Source of the DNA: Channa striata
Taxonomy: Eukaryota; Chordata; Actinopteri; Anabantiformes; Channidae
NCBI GenBank assembly: GCA_033026295.1
Contig: CM065170.1
Span: 8,131,540-8,195,539 of the forward strand
DNA length: 64,000 nucleotides
Reading direction: 5' to 3'
Shown: positions 46,256-60,315 of the stretch, one piece after another
How the letters are laid out: each line of letters begins with the position of its first letter
Position numbering within the stretch: the first letter of the stretch is position 1
Position numbers and translations under genes: made by a program
Notes under the pieces: model-generated
The model's input: the letters and a program-made list of their open reading frames with translations, nothing else
What the model was told of the DNA's origin: nothing
The model's database searches: none

Positions 46256-46318
46256 TAAACCACAAAGTTATTCAGTCTGAGTTAACTGCTTCAAGGAAAC
46301 TTCCTGCCTCTGTAGAGA

Positions 46319-46345
<27 letters not shown>
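46319..46345. repeat. (GT)13 microsatellite ending GCGCGC
   Basis: Pure GT array followed by GCGCGC; alternating purine-pyrimidine over more than 30 bp, a potential Z-DNA former. Confidence 0.95.
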
Positions 46346-46350
<5 letters not shown>

Positions 46351-46484
46351 TAATATTTTATGGTTGTGATCTTAAATGCATGTGCCTCCCATGCCCCCAG
46401 GTTGACTTCTCTGTACCTGAACTTTAAGCTCCTTGGCCAGGAAAGCATATAAAACACCCGCTCTCCCTTTGTCTCTGTCTGTCT

Positions 46485-46486
<2 letters not shown>

Positions 46487-46520
<34 letters not shown>
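46487..46520. repeat. (CA)17 microsatellite
   Basis: Uninterrupted CA array, preceded by CT-rich sequence. It lies 140 nt from the opposite-sense GT array at 46319. Confidence 0.95.
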
Positions 46521-46524
<4 letters not shown>

Positions 46525-49388
46525 CAACCTGCAGACAGGCTATCATATCAGCCTTCGCAGCCAGACACCTCAAACAGTGCCAACTGTTAATGTCTGGGAC
46601 GGCCTATCTGTCCATCCTCATGTGAAACTAAATATGCTCCATTCATAGTTGCCGTGGAATCAGGGTGGGGCGTGCGGGTTTTGAGGAGCCCATAATCCCA
46701 CCCCTCAGCAACGACAAACTGTAAAACAAGGTGTGCGGATGATAGCTACAGTGCCACAATACTCGAGGTCAGCACAGGAATGTAGGGAGGGACACACTCC
46801 TCTAATCTGTCTTCCTCCCCTTTTCTGCTGCTCCCATGACCTTCGTCTTGTTCCCTCTCTAAGGAGGCACAGTGCTCGGCTTTGAAGAGGAGCCACGTTG
46901 ATGAATTGAAGGGGATGTGATACAGAGTGTGCAGCAACTCCTACATAGTGAGATTTGGGGGTAATATATTCCACTGGGCCAATATATTAACGGCAGCTTT
47001 TACTCTTTTTCTGCCTTCAGGACTGTTGATCTCTAACATCTCTGTCACCGTGTGATTTCTTGCTCTCCTGTCTGCAAGTCTGGGAAAATTAGTTTCACTG
47101 TCTCTGTCGGGGTGTGTGAACTGTGTTTGAGCTGTCTGTGTGTATGACAAGTGCAACGGGATACGAGGCCACCCATAGGTCCCAGGTAAATTACACCCTG
47201 TCATTGTGTGTGTACATGTGTGTTTGTGTACATGCTACTCAGGGCCACCCGTAGTTCTCGGTAAATTACACACTTGAGTTTCGCCATATGTTTCCAGTGA
47301 AACTACACGACCGTCTGCTCCTCTGCGACTGTCCCATGGGCCTGACAGGGGCTCCTGCTGCCATCACTCTCTCTTTGTTGCACACTCACACGGCGTCCCG
47401 ACAGTGCGACAGCTGTTAGGAAACATTACATCGCGAGCATCTGATGCCCGAGTTCAGACAGGCACACATCACTGCCTATTTAATAATGCGAGCCTGTGTG
47501 GACTGGATTTGGCAGCAATACCCAATTTCAAGGGTTCCTTTCCAGTTGGGGCCAAGCATCCTAAAAATGTACGGATAAAAGTATTCATCGCATGTGCAAC
47601 AGTAGCTGCAGTATGTTCCAGTTTGTGTCGACTGAGCAACGATGACTCTGTAGCACGTGTAACAGAATCCGATAATATCCGAAACTTTCCAGCCAGAAAC
47701 AATCCCGCAATGACACTCACTTCACCCCGTGATGGAACAGGAGTTTGCCTTTCTTTAAACCGTGTTCGCCGCTTTTACATGCAAACAACAGGGTGCAGCA
47801 CTATGAGCGTCTCAGTCTGAAAATGTGCACATTATCCCCATATTTAAACAATGATGTCAAGGTCTGCAGAAAGCTCTTTTAAAATAATAACCTGTTTCTA
47901 ATTTTGGTCTTTCCACAGAATTTCAGCACTTCTGACAGAGTTTATAAAAAGAATGATAGAAATGCATGAAGCAAAGGCCCTCATACAACTTTATTTTGAG
48001 GAATGCACTTAATATAAAGTCTGGTGACATACTACAATTTTTCATGTTGTCAGCATATCCCATGAATAGGCCAAAACTAACAATGACTTGGTCTTACTGA
48101 CAAGTATTGTGTGTGTGGCTGAAAGGGGGTTTCAGCTTATTCTTCTGCATCATATAGAGCTCCAGAGACATCAAAGACAAGGCCGTGAAAAGACATCAGT
48201 GGGTCACAGTGTTGGACCGGTTGACATGTTTTATTGATTGCAATGAACATGGGTCCCTGCTACTGGAAAGTATTACTAGGGCACCAAATATGTATTAATC
48301 CACACCTAAAAATAGTCCCTAAATGATGAACTAAGGCGTTCAGTCGTATGATCCCAGAAACACTGTGACCAGACCGGAGATGAAACAAATTCTCAAATCT
48401 GTTGTTTGAAGGTAATACAGTTAGATGTTAGATATGCACAGGTATGATTTAAAATGACAGATTCATTCACATGCCCTATACTGTACAGAAAGTAAAAAAA
48501 TAAGTTATCGCATTTCAATGATTCACTCATATAGCGCAGAGTTGAAGAGAGCAACAAGCATCAGCGTGTTTCCGAGATATTCACTTACAATCGTATCGTG
48601 CATTTACAATCCTACATAATTTTCTCACCAGGTCACAGCTGTGTGTGTGTGTTCTTCCTTTTTTTTGTCCCTAAGTGTAACTTGTGTCATATTGTGAGTA
48701 TTTCCATCTTTTAGGATGTCCCTGTCCGCGTGCTGTCCAAGATAAGGACACCCAAGGCCGCATCGATGCATTCTTCACATTTCCTTGATGGCTTTTTATT
48801 CCCATGTGGTCATGATGACCCTGTCTGCTACTTTTAAAAAAACAACCACGTGCTCTCAAAGTATGTTTCTGCTTTGATGTGAGGGAAAAATACAGTGGTT
48901 AATGTATGAGCAGTTCTACTCTCGTGCCTCTAAGGGGCGTCCTCATCTATGTCTGCCCGCTTTACCCTGTGCATAGCTCACAACCTCCGTGCACAGCTGG
49001 TCCTCTTCTCTCCTGAGCTGTAATTGCAGATCTGTCCTGGGAAATAGAGGGAGGAAATCCCAGAGCTTTCGGCCTGCAACAATGAAACTTAAAAAAAAAA
49101 AAAAAGAGGTGAGGAAAAGAGGAAGAAAGCATTTCAGCTGAGATGAAAGCGAGGGAGGGAGGCTTAAGAGTGGAAGGGAGGTGGAGGAGTGCTGGCTCAG
49201 GAGTGCGGAGAGAGGTGGAGGTAGAGATGAAGGAGAAAAGCAGAGGAGGAGGAGGGACGGTGCTGGTGATGGTAGTAAACGCTCGAGTTTATTAACCTCA
49301 TTTAGCAGAGAGGCTGGGACTGAGGGGAAGGGGAGGAGTGTTCATACTGTGAACGCTGGGCTGGAGTTTACTAATGAGGGCTGCAAAT

Positions 49389-49389
<1 letters not shown>

Positions 49390-49422
<33 letters not shown>
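49390..49422. repeat. (CA)16 microsatellite
   Basis: Uninterrupted array of 33 bp, following a purine-rich stretch at 49090-49350. Confidence 0.95.
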
Positions 49423-49424
<2 letters not shown>

Positions 49425-51311
49425 TTGTCTTTCTATACTTGGGCGGACACTCCTTGACATAATACAATCCTTCGCCGCTTCTCCTCACCCTAACCATCAC
49501 AACAGAATGTCTAATCCTAACCCTCAACAAAACCTAATGACCCTAAAACCCAGGCTTGACCCTCAAAAAAGCCATTTGAAGATGTGCGGAGCAGCCAAAA
49601 TGTCCTCACAACCCCAAATATTTCCTCACAACAACAGTTCTGCAACAAAAAGTGTCCACAGAAGGCTATAAAGACATGCCCACACACACACACACACTTG
49701 CCTTAGCTCATTCCCCCTCTCATAACAGATTCACCTTGATCTGATGCCAAGTATGCAGGCAGAACACACATTCACAGGACTGGGGACTGTTAGCTTCATC
49801 TTACTGCCTCCCCTCATTTTTTTCACGTATATCAAAGAGCAGCTGAGGGGCAAACTTACCTAAATTGCTACCGAAATGCATAGAAGCAGAGGCCAAAGTA
49901 GACTTAATGCACACAGTTATTTGTTTCCCAGCCAAACCACATCACTTCAGATTATCTGACTGTCTGAACCTTCCAGATTCTTTCCCCGGGTGAATTCCAC
50001 ACGACGTGCTGCGCACTGAAAGCCACTTACATTTATGGGAAATTCAGAGTGACATCGCTTGTCTTTTGAGTGTGGGAGGGAATGAGAACATTGAGAGGAA
50101 GGCCAGGTGAACTCTACACCACGAGGCCTGGGGTCACAAAGGTTAACAAACAACTAAGTGAATCACACAGCGTCTTGTGTGGTAACATGCCTAAACTCAT
50201 ATCTTAAGATTAGGTTTGACTTAAAATGCCCTGTAGGAATGTTTGAATATATAAAAATAATCTGCCTTGAGTCTTTCTTTGGTGTGGCCATCTCCTTTCC
50301 CTCTGTTTTTAAGACTATGTTGATACCCAGTACAGTACAATAGAGACACTATTTAGCAAAGAAAATTATCGTTATTATTATTATTATTATAAATTTAGTC
50401 CTTCTTTCCTCTAACTTCCTATATTGTCATGTTTTTCCTTCTGTACTTACATTTAGTACAGCTGAGTTTTTTCCGGTACGTGCTGTGTCTATCATCATCA
50501 TTAAACAAATACACAAATCAATGACCATGATCATATTGTTCATTTACAAAACTTAAATAATTACAAGATGTCTGGACTAATTATAGACATAAAACATAAA
50601 ACCTACACACATACCATGTACATGCTAACCACCACTGGCCTGAAATGGACACAAAGAATGCATACTTGAGACACTTGCTAAAGACAAATGAGTGGAGACG
50701 CACTCTGAACTATTGACAAATGGTGTGAAACACACAAATACTTAGAATTCACAGTTAAGATGGATGACGCAGTGAGGATGCTCCCTAAACAGAAGTGTTG
50801 GTGACAAATGATCAGGCACCTCAGTGGATGCGCTGACCCCCCGCCGTGGTTCTCAGAGGGTGGGTTATTCTGTGATATGACAAAGGTTAAGTGACCATTT
50901 CTTCACCTTTTCCGCCTGCTGATTGGTGGACCCATGAACACACTCTGAACTCCACAGAAACACATTAGATGAAAAAGTCATGTCAGTTTGATTTCTATGG
51001 TGCAAAATCACAAATGGCTTCACCACATACGTCCTTTATCATTAGAACGTGTACTACAGACAGAAAATTTAAAATGATCACAACTGCTAGACATAAGTTC
51101 ACAGTAAGTAAAACCAAAACTTTAAGTGACTAACTGAAAAATATTTGACCCAAAGCTGATAGAAAAACGACGACTCCATGTGGGTCTCTGGACCCGGACT
51201 CAATCCAGGTTTTAAGAACCTAATCCGACCCATCAATCCAGCACCCAGAGTCTGATCTTAAAGAGCTGTGACCGGCCATTTAAGTCAGCTCTGAACCATT
51301 TGTCGACATGT

Positions 51312-51312
51312 C

Positions 51313-51347
<35 letters not shown>

Positions 51348-51350
51348 CAC
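51312..51350. repeat. (CA)n microsatellite with one interruption
   Basis: CA array broken once by AAA. Confidence 0.95.
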
Positions 51351-54300
51351 GCAGTCATTAAACTTTTGACCCCACTCCGTCTGTCATTTTTTACAAAACT
51401 TTTTGAGTTCAGTGACTACTGTCATGTAATGGTCGGCTCAGTCAGACGACGTTTTCTTGTCCTCATTGTTTGCTCGTTTCGATCGCCCACCTCAGTCACC
51501 TGATAAATCCCCCTCCACTGGGTAAATCCTCACACAACCTCTGCCTGTTTTATCTGAGCTGCCATCTCCAAATTACACACCATTACCCTGCAATAGCCAA
51601 CGCTGCCAAATTACTAAGATCTGCTTCACAGCTCATTACCAGCCACAAATATAAGACTCTTTAATTGTTTTATTGGTGACACCGCGACCTTCAATGAAAC
51701 CGACGGCATTAAACGCGGCCACTGAATTATCACACATTCTGAGAGGAGCTCACTTGTCAATATCATGTGTTGTTTTAGCATGTGGGTGTGGAGTAGCAGA
51801 TTTCTGTGGTTTCACTACAGCTTAGCCAGCTGATTGCCCTGATAGCGACGCCGTATCCATTACTCGATGCTCCGTCCAGCCACCATCACGAATTGCCGGG
51901 AGGTCGCGACCTCTGAGCCATTCCTTGCATCTCTCCCCAGCCAACTGCTGGTCAGTACCACTCAATACCCCAGGTCCAGTTTCCCCATCGACATCAACCC
52001 CCAACCCTCCTGTTCCTACCACAGTCCCCATAGTAGCATCTGAATGGGAGGGGGGGGGGGCTGGCGCCTAACCAGCAGCAGATATGGCTCCACCGAGAAC
52101 ACAGACGCTCATTACCTTCAATGCATTTCCTAATGCGACAGCTACCATATTTCACTCACTGTGAACCGAGACCCCAGCGGACCTGACGGGGGCCAACTGA
52201 TACTTCCACTCTCTTGCAGTGTGGAGAGCAGTGGTGGAGGAGGCGTTCGGGAAAGCGGCGCACGGAGAGCGAGGGGTGAGAGGAGAGAGCTAGGGAGTAA
52301 GGGACGTCGGAAACCAGAGCACAAGAAATGACCCCTCTTACCGAGAGGAAATGAATGAATTCAAGCTTTTTATGGTGCGGTGTCTGCAACGTGAAGCTGA
52401 ACATCAGAGGTACGAGCGAAAGCCTCAGTTATTATGTTATGTGTAAAAAGGGGTGAAGGAGGAGGAGGAGGAGGAGGAGAGGAAGAGATTTGTTTGGTGT
52501 GGCGGACGGATGATAAAGAGAGAAAAGAGATAAAACGAGAGAAACATGGACACTAAGGGAGACGGATGTGAAGGGAGAGAGGGAGTGAGGGAATTTATAG
52601 TCCCAGGTCTTATTGTTCCTGTACACGTGAGAGTGCACAGCTGGGGGAAAAGGGGGAAATGGGGTACAGATGTACGGTATCAAACACACAGGCCCGGACT
52701 TCAATAGATACCTTACGGTGCCCTCCCCTGCTCCGAACATCAAAACCTCCCCCCACCTTTCTTAAGTCCCCCCTAACAACACATATTTACCTGATAGCCC
52801 CCTTTCTTGCACTAATATCTGCAGCCTGCTCCGTGGCTGCATTCATTTCACGTTACCCACTTTATTCTCCTGCGTTTATGAGCACAGCAGGTACCAGGCT
52901 TTGCCAGCGAGCTCTGGCCTCCTTTGAACTGTGACTGGCTCGTTTCAAAACCCGCCTTGACACATATACACGTACACATGTTAGCTATGTCCAGCTTTAA
53001 TGGCACGGGTATATTATCATGCCCCAGACGACAATACATCACAGCTGTTCACACGTGCCCCCACCTTTCCTTCCACTTGCCTTTAAAAAACACACACACA
53101 CACACACATATATACAAATCATCATGAGAGGGTCTACGGAGGAAAGGGAAGCACTGGAGGATGAGAAAGGTTTTTGCCCCGGATGCTCCACAATTTGCCC
53201 TGTTTCTGGAGTGGGGAGGGGGGGGGGTATCGGTGAAGGCACCTGAAGTGGAGCTGGCGCTTGGTCTGAAGTGACGCTTTTCCTCTCCACCTCCTCCACC
53301 TCCTCCTCCTCCTCTACTTTTCGAACTAAAGAAAGAGAGAGAAGTTCCCCAAGGAGCAGAGAGCTGAGACGCTGGATAATTCCCGGTGCTTTCCCGGTGC
53401 CTATAGACCAGGGGGCCCCTCTGGATTTGTCAGTTGTGGCTGCAGCTGTCTCCGGGCAAAATGGACCACAGTGGACCTGACACTTGATCTCTCTTCCCTT
53501 TCTTGTCCTTTTATCTCCCTCGCTCTCTCACTTGTCCTGCTCCTTCTTTCCATTTGCTCTCGCACACTGTTATTCTCTTACTTTGTATATAAGCAAGCAA
53601 AATTTCAAAATGCATCTTTTCTTTTTATCTTTATCTGTCTTTCCTAACCCAAAACAGCCACGTCTCGCGTTTCAGTAGAGACATTTCAGAAAACGATGCT
53701 GTAAACCTGCACAGATATGCAGGACATTGCACTATTTTGCAGTTGCACGTCTTTGTTTTGACCTTTTAGAAGATTTATAGCACCCAAATATGTGAATGAA
53801 TCATGACGTTTGCCATATGAGAACACAGTTAGGTAATCGGTGAGATGGGAGAGACAGAAGGAGCTTTAACCACAGGACTGTGTCCAGCCCCGCTTCTCAC
53901 CAGATGCTCCCTTTACAAATTTGCTCTTTCCAACAACAGGATCGTAATAAAAAAATTTTTTTTCTATTCATCAGGTATTTGAGTCAGAAGTAAACACTGG
54001 TACTCTGGAATTTGCCATTAAACATTCAGTAGTGTTTGGTTCTCAGCTTGTCCTGAAGAACAAGAATCTCCCTCTCAGGCATGAGTCCAATTATTTTATT
54101 CACACGCCGCTCGGCGTACACAGCTTCGAACAAAACACTCTTTATCTGATAGGAGGGAAAGTGCTGATGTGGTAAAACAAGGATAATGCCGACTCCCCAG
54201 TTTCCTCTTATCAACAGTGTCCTCACGCTGTCATCGTCTCGCTGTTATCGACATCATCTGTCACTGTCCTCATCACCTACATCAATGGTCACAGATGTTT

Positions 54301-54453
54301 TGAGTTTATTTACAGGAGTTCGGCCTGTGAAATTTTTTTTCTTTAGTGACTATGTGACTGTCTGAACCCATTTATCACTTTCCAAAATACCAGCAAGACA
54401 TTAGAATGCCTCAGTGCTCAAAGCCTTTCACAATTACTGCCACTTACAAAATG

Positions 54454-54660
54454 TGAGACAGAAAGTATTCAGATCCTTATAGAACAGAAGCAATTCAAGA
54501 CACTTAAATCTAGAATATGATATTTATGTAAACTAAACTCTTTATGACATAAATGTAGGTATTTAAGGATGTGGCATTTGCAATAAGGTAATAAAAATTC
54601 TTCAACAAAAAGTTTTTTTTTTACTGTGGTATTTTTCAGCACCTTCTGCAAAAACCATGT
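54454..54660. repeat. Possible repeat fragment
   Basis: GAAAGTATTCAGATCCTT resembles the start of a family common in fish genomes (GTATTCAGATCCTTTACTT). The remainder is AT-rich and unassigned. Confidence 0.3.
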
Positions 54661-57113
54661 TCACGTACAACAGCTTTGCCTAAGACTCCAATAGGAAAAT
54701 GTTCATCCTGGACAAATCTGCACGACATTCACTGGCATCGTATTTCCAATATTTATATGACAGATTAATTTCTGGCAAATGAATAACAATTTGCATTTTA
54801 ATTTAATGGAAAAGAATAAAGAGTTCTGGCTTATTGTCATGCCAAGATTTGAAAAAGATTGTTTAATATGGAAAAGTCAATAACTTGAAGCACATGATCA
54901 TTGACTCTCATCATTTGGCACCACCTAGTTTCTGAAGCAGACGAAATCTATATCTAAGCAGTTTAGCAATCCGGGTTTTCCCGTCAGTATTCTTCATCGG
55001 CTTGAGTGAGGTTTACATGACACATCAGTGGCTGTACCTGAGCAAAGCAGCTCAGTGGTCGTTCCACGTTAAGTAATTGCTCTAGTTTGTCTATATAACA
55101 CATCTGGCTCTCAGAGCCGCCCAGTCAGGCCCAGAGTCTCCATAAAGTGAAACGCCGTCCATAAAATCTCCATTAGAGCAGGGCTGCCCGGAGGTCACCG
55201 CGAGGAGAATCGGGGGGTCACTGCTCCACTGTAACGCCTTCACACATGAGGTTAGAGGTGAGCGCTGTTGACATTCCTCCTGTGACTGTCTGATATCAGC
55301 GTGATTGATCTGTCGGAGAGAGGCTCGGTGAGGTACGCTCCCCACGCGGCTCCCGAACTTAAACATTTATGTTTGTGTCCTGCGTCTTTCAGCCCTCCCG
55401 CCTCACATTGCTCTTCTCTATCTGTGCATCACACAGGGATTGACCTTGGAAAACAGTGCCACAAAGTGTTTATCTGGCTTTCCTCTTTGCTAAACCAGAT
55501 AAAAGAAGCCGATAGTGACTGATCGCCCACTCTTTGCCCGAGTCTTCATAGGTTTTCTGTTAACAGATCCGTGTGAGCCACATTTGAGGCCTGTGAGTTA
55601 TTGCTTTGACAAATTCCACACCTTCTGAGTGCAGTTGGCCTTGGGAGGGAGGTAACGACATCCAACTGGGACAAGGACATGAGTGGAACACGTCCTTTTC
55701 CTTTGAGTGAGTGGGTTTATTTTGTTTTTCACTCTAATGGTGGCCCCCTTCACTTGCATCGACACCTTTGTGGAGGTGAACAGCTCACACATGCAATTTA
55801 AACAGTCAGAACCACCTCCAGGGCTTTTTTTTTCTGCTTGATTAGTCATGAAGTAAAAAGAAAACAGGCCACTGGCAGTGCATTGCTGTTCAGCCATTTG
55901 TCCAATTATTTATGGGCCAACACAAATTTGCACACATCTTGAGTGTTGAATGCGTGCACAGAGGCCAAATGCCCCAAACATTTATGAATATATATCTGTG
56001 CATTCAACATTTCTACAAGCCCATTAGATTTAGTATGTACAGTGACGGGAGAAGGTGGCAAAAATGATCACAGCATGAACTTCAGCCTTCTAGCAATCAC
56101 AGCAAATATGATCTTGTTGACATAATCCAAGGAAACTGATTATTTCTAAACTGAGCTGAAACGCAATAACTTGGTGATTTGTGTGACTGATGTATCTTTT
56201 ACTGGGAGCCACACCTCACGCGGCACGAAGGTGGACCACCGCTGGATTTGAATGAAAACAAAAACCCGAAGAGACTAAAATGTAAAATGACAAAACAATT
56301 ACGAGACACTTATGATTTACAGTAAGGAGAGAATTGAACAAAGCACACCCAGCTTTCCCGTAGGTCGGTTAGTCATTAGAGCCCACTCACAGTCCCGCTT
56401 ATCTCTCCCAATCAAATACGCCAGCCCCATAATACGCCAGGATGGACTAAATCACATGTAATTGGAGGGCTGTTTTTTTTTAAACTACTTTCAGCCTCAG
56501 CTTTGTGAAGATAACTCTCCCCGCTGCGGCGGTCTCTGGTGTCTTTGAGCAAACAAACAAACAAACAAATCTGGAAACAGACAGTCAGCGGCTGGAGGAG
56601 GAGGGGGGGGGCTGGTCAGGGTTCAGTTGCCAGGGCAACAGGATCCCGGCCTGTTTGTCTGTTTGTTTTCCCCAGGGAGATGAGGCCAGCGAGATCGGGG
56701 CGGGAGGGTGGGCAGGGTTGTTTATTACTATAATTTGTCCGAGTGGCTCTGGAGAGATGTTCTTGACTCTTTGAAGCAGGGCTGGATGAAGCCTGAAGTG
56801 CGGCATGCTGGGCTGGGCTTTGGGCCCGATGTCCAATATGCCGGCACCCAGTCTACACCCCCTCAGTAATCTGCTGTCCCAGTCCTGGATGCTGAACCAC
56901 ATTAACGTGGACCCTCCAAGAACCTACAGGCCACACAAATGGGGGACGTTTCTTATATCTTCAGCTCGTCTGCTGCCATATGTGAAATTATATTTTTACA
57001 CACAAAACGGAGCTAGAAACGAAGCAAGAAAGTGCACTGACATTGTATTATAGAACTAGTCACACATAAAAAAATCCCTTATTCTCTGATCACCATATTT
57101 GGTCAAAATATTC

Positions 57114-57137
57114 TGTGTGTGTGTGTGTGTGTGTGTA
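57114..57137. repeat. (GT)12 microsatellite
   Basis: Uninterrupted GT array of 24 bp. Confidence 0.95.
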
Positions 57138-58615
57138 TTAAAATTGCACAATTCTTACAAAGACTACACTGTCATTCTTCTACTCTGCTGAAGCTGGGGG
57201 CTAAATTGGGTCTGGGTCTGACATCCACATCGCACCATCCCATATCTCAGATCAGCATCACAGCAATGGTGCCATGACACTTTAATCTTCATAATCATGA
57301 CTATCAGACTCACTCTGAGTCTAGAATGCATTTCCCTTTATTAGATTCTTTTAAAAAAAATGATAAGAGTGATGGCCACACCACTGCTAACTACAAATAA
57401 TATTGAAATCTTCTGGCTTTGCAGTTGACTTTGCAATTAAAAAGCCGGTTACAAACAGTGTAATTAGCACAAGCATGAAACGGCAGAGACAGGAATTTCA
57501 GGGTTGTTGTAATGTAATTCCAAACTAATAAATCTCAATTTCCAACCAGTTGCTAATGCTAATTTTAAAAAATCAATAATTCTGCCTGTGTAGGAATTAG
57601 TGAAGGAAACTAGAAGCTGACAGTGTCTCTCAAATGTCCATTAACCGCTGCCCTAAAAAAGAGTAAATATGCATCTTCAGTATCATTAAAGTCTATATTT
57701 CCATACATAAAAACAGAGGACAATTTAAACGTTTGTGAATAATTAGGCTTCATCAGTTTTATGAATTTACACCTTAAAACTTTGGAAACTGGAAAAGGAA
57801 GACAGTATTTATTAAGACGACCACATGAGAAGTGCTCTCACACAGCCCTCAGGCATCACGGCCATGTCTGTCTGTCCACTGTGTCCACAGGGAGTCTGAT
57901 TCGGAGGGGCTGGTAGTCCGTCCCGGAGCAGGTTTAATTGGTGTCAAACAGGCCTGTGTGAAAAGCCATCGGAGACTGGGGATGCTCAGCGAGACAGGAA
58001 ACCTTTTTATTAGGGGACTTCCTCCAACTGCATGACTCTCTGTGTCTCTGTCGGTGCCATTGTCTCTCCCCATAACCTCCCTCTTCCAAAACTCCAAGCT
58101 CTAAACTCTCATCACCGCTAAGCTTCCATCTGCTCTCTTCCTCTCCCCTTTACTCTCCGCTGGCTTTTAACATTTACTATTTGTCACTCGCAATCCCACC
58201 CTGGATGCTCTCTCTCTCTCTCTCTCTCTCAGCATATTGTTTTTATGTCTGGTGTCTGTCCTTGAGTGAGCCAGGGAGTTTGTCTCTGGGGGAATCTGGT
58301 GACCACAGAGGCACAACAAGGCGGCCAGTATAACGGGAGCACTTCCTGACAGCCAGCGGACGAAGACATGCATCAGACACACACAATCTAACACACCACA
58401 AGCCAGATGCATACTGTATGTACGCAGGGGTTTTTTTTTTTCTATTTATTTTTACAATCTTTATATTTATTACCGATCATTCATTTCCTTTTATCAAGTT
58501 AAAATGTTAAAAACGAATACGCTCAGTGATTTAAAGATGAGATGCATTTACATATGTGGCGTCTTGTTTGTAATGTAAGCAGTGTCTTGTAGGGAACCAT
58601 GACATTGGAAATTAT

Positions 58616-58652
58616 TGACCCAGTAATTACTTTGAAATCAATTATTGGGTCA
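58616..58652. repeat. Hairpin with 14-nt arms
   Basis: TGACCCAGTAATTA (58616-58629) pairs with CAATTATTGGGTCA (58639-58652) apart from one G:U and the innermost pair, around a 9-nt loop. Pairing fades outside the arms. Confidence 0.75.
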
Positions 58653-59935
58653 TTCTTATTTTAAAATGTAAAAGAATCACCTGACCTAACATTTTCTCTC
58701 ACAAACAGTATAGCACTAGTACATATAGATCCACTTATTTTTTCAACCATTGTCACGTCCTTTGAAAAAAACATGCAATGAAGCTGCTTTACATCTTCGA
58801 CAGTCTCTTAGCACCTTGACAGTTGCTGAACATAAACTAAATCTTTTCTACTTTTAATAAAGTGCCGCCGCCCAACCACCACCACCATCGAAAAACAAAA
58901 GTAAGAAAGCAGATGAGTAAAAAAAACACAAAAGAAATCAAGAACGAAACAAACAGATGAATAACAGAAGGGGGACAGGGGATATCCAGCCTGCTAGTCC
59001 ACGCTTGACCCTTATCGTACGTCATCATCTCCCACTTTATTACCCGTGTATAGCAGGTGATAAAAAAACTTCCTTCTGTTTTTAAGATCATGCAAACACA
59101 CACATACATAAGGATAATGGAGCAGCTGCATTTCTCAATAGCTGCCTGCTGTGTTTTGTCAGCATATTTAACTATAACCGTAACTGTAATTACTGTTGCA
59201 CAAGAGCAACCAGACGCAAAAAAAAAAAAAAACAACAAACATGCATATCTAGATTGCAGACAACTTCTTTTCCTACTCGAGTACTTATCCGCACTGGCAG
59301 TCATTCAGGCAAACATGCACGGAGACACACCTGCCATTCAGGCAACTGAAGAAATTGGATTAGACCATAACTTGCATGCGTTCTGTTGTGTTCAACAGTT
59401 TTTCCACATCAGTGGCTTTAAAATTTGAATATGGCTTTATTTATAAATGACTTTATCTAAGGTATGGCGTCTAAATGGAACTGCGCCAAATGTGTTATAG
59501 GGAAGCCTCACCAGCATGTTTCCAGCAGAGCTGAACCCGACCACAGTGGGAGATACTCTGCCAGCGTGAGTACGTCACACTAAACTTGTGAGGTGAAAAA
59601 AAACCAAACATTTTTGCAACAGGAACCAGGAAACGAGGACAAGCAGAGGCTCATCCTGACAGCTTAGCTGCAACGGTGGACGCCTAACTGACATTGTTAC
59701 GAAAGCCTGTTCAAAGTTCGTTTTTTTTTTTTTTCTTGTTTCATGACGAGACAAGCTCGCACACTCTTCCAACGAAACTATCTGGACGATCTCTATGTAC
59801 CTGCAGGACAGGAGATGTCTTTCAAAAACAATCCAGCAGGTTTTGGCCCTGTTTCCGTAACAACTGCAGTAAATGCCAGCGGAAAAAGAAAGCATCCCGC
59901 CATTTATCTTATAAGCAGACATGCTGCAATCAGTC

Positions 59936-60170
59936 CTCCAATCCGTCTCTCTCTTCCCCTCTTTTTTAGTCTTTGTTCCCTTTCTCTGCTTTCTTTTACT
60001 TACTTCTTTTCTTTTCTTTCAACCTCTTGTCCACCTCTCTTTTACTCTCTCTGAACTCCCCCCCCTCCCCCCTTTTCTCTTTCTCTCTCTTTCCTTTCAT
60101 TTCTTTCTGAATGCCACCCTTTTCTCTAAGCCCCCCTACTTCTTCTCCACCCCTCTCTTGTTCGATCCCT
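59936..60170. repeat. Long polypyrimidine tract
   Basis: About 230 nt in which nearly every base is C or T on the plus strand, including a run of C and CT/CTTT units. It is a potential triplex (H-DNA) former and explains the long Ser/Leu/Phe open frames here. Confidence 0.85.
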
Positions 60171-60291
60171 GACTCAACTTTCACATTCCTGGAGCATTCC
60201 TGCAGGATTAGCCTTTAGCATTCTCAGGCTATGCAGAGGCCACGGCCCCCCCACTGTGATGGTGCCAGGCACTAACGGACGACAGAGGAAC

Positions 60292-60315
60292 GTGTGTGTG
60301 TGTGTGTGTGTGTGT
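60292..60315. repeat. (TG)12 microsatellite
   Basis: Uninterrupted TG array. Confidence 0.95.

Noticed and set aside
59743..60054. 103-codon plus-strand open frame
   Set aside because: The second half is the polypyrimidine tract. The first half has no recognised domain or splice context.
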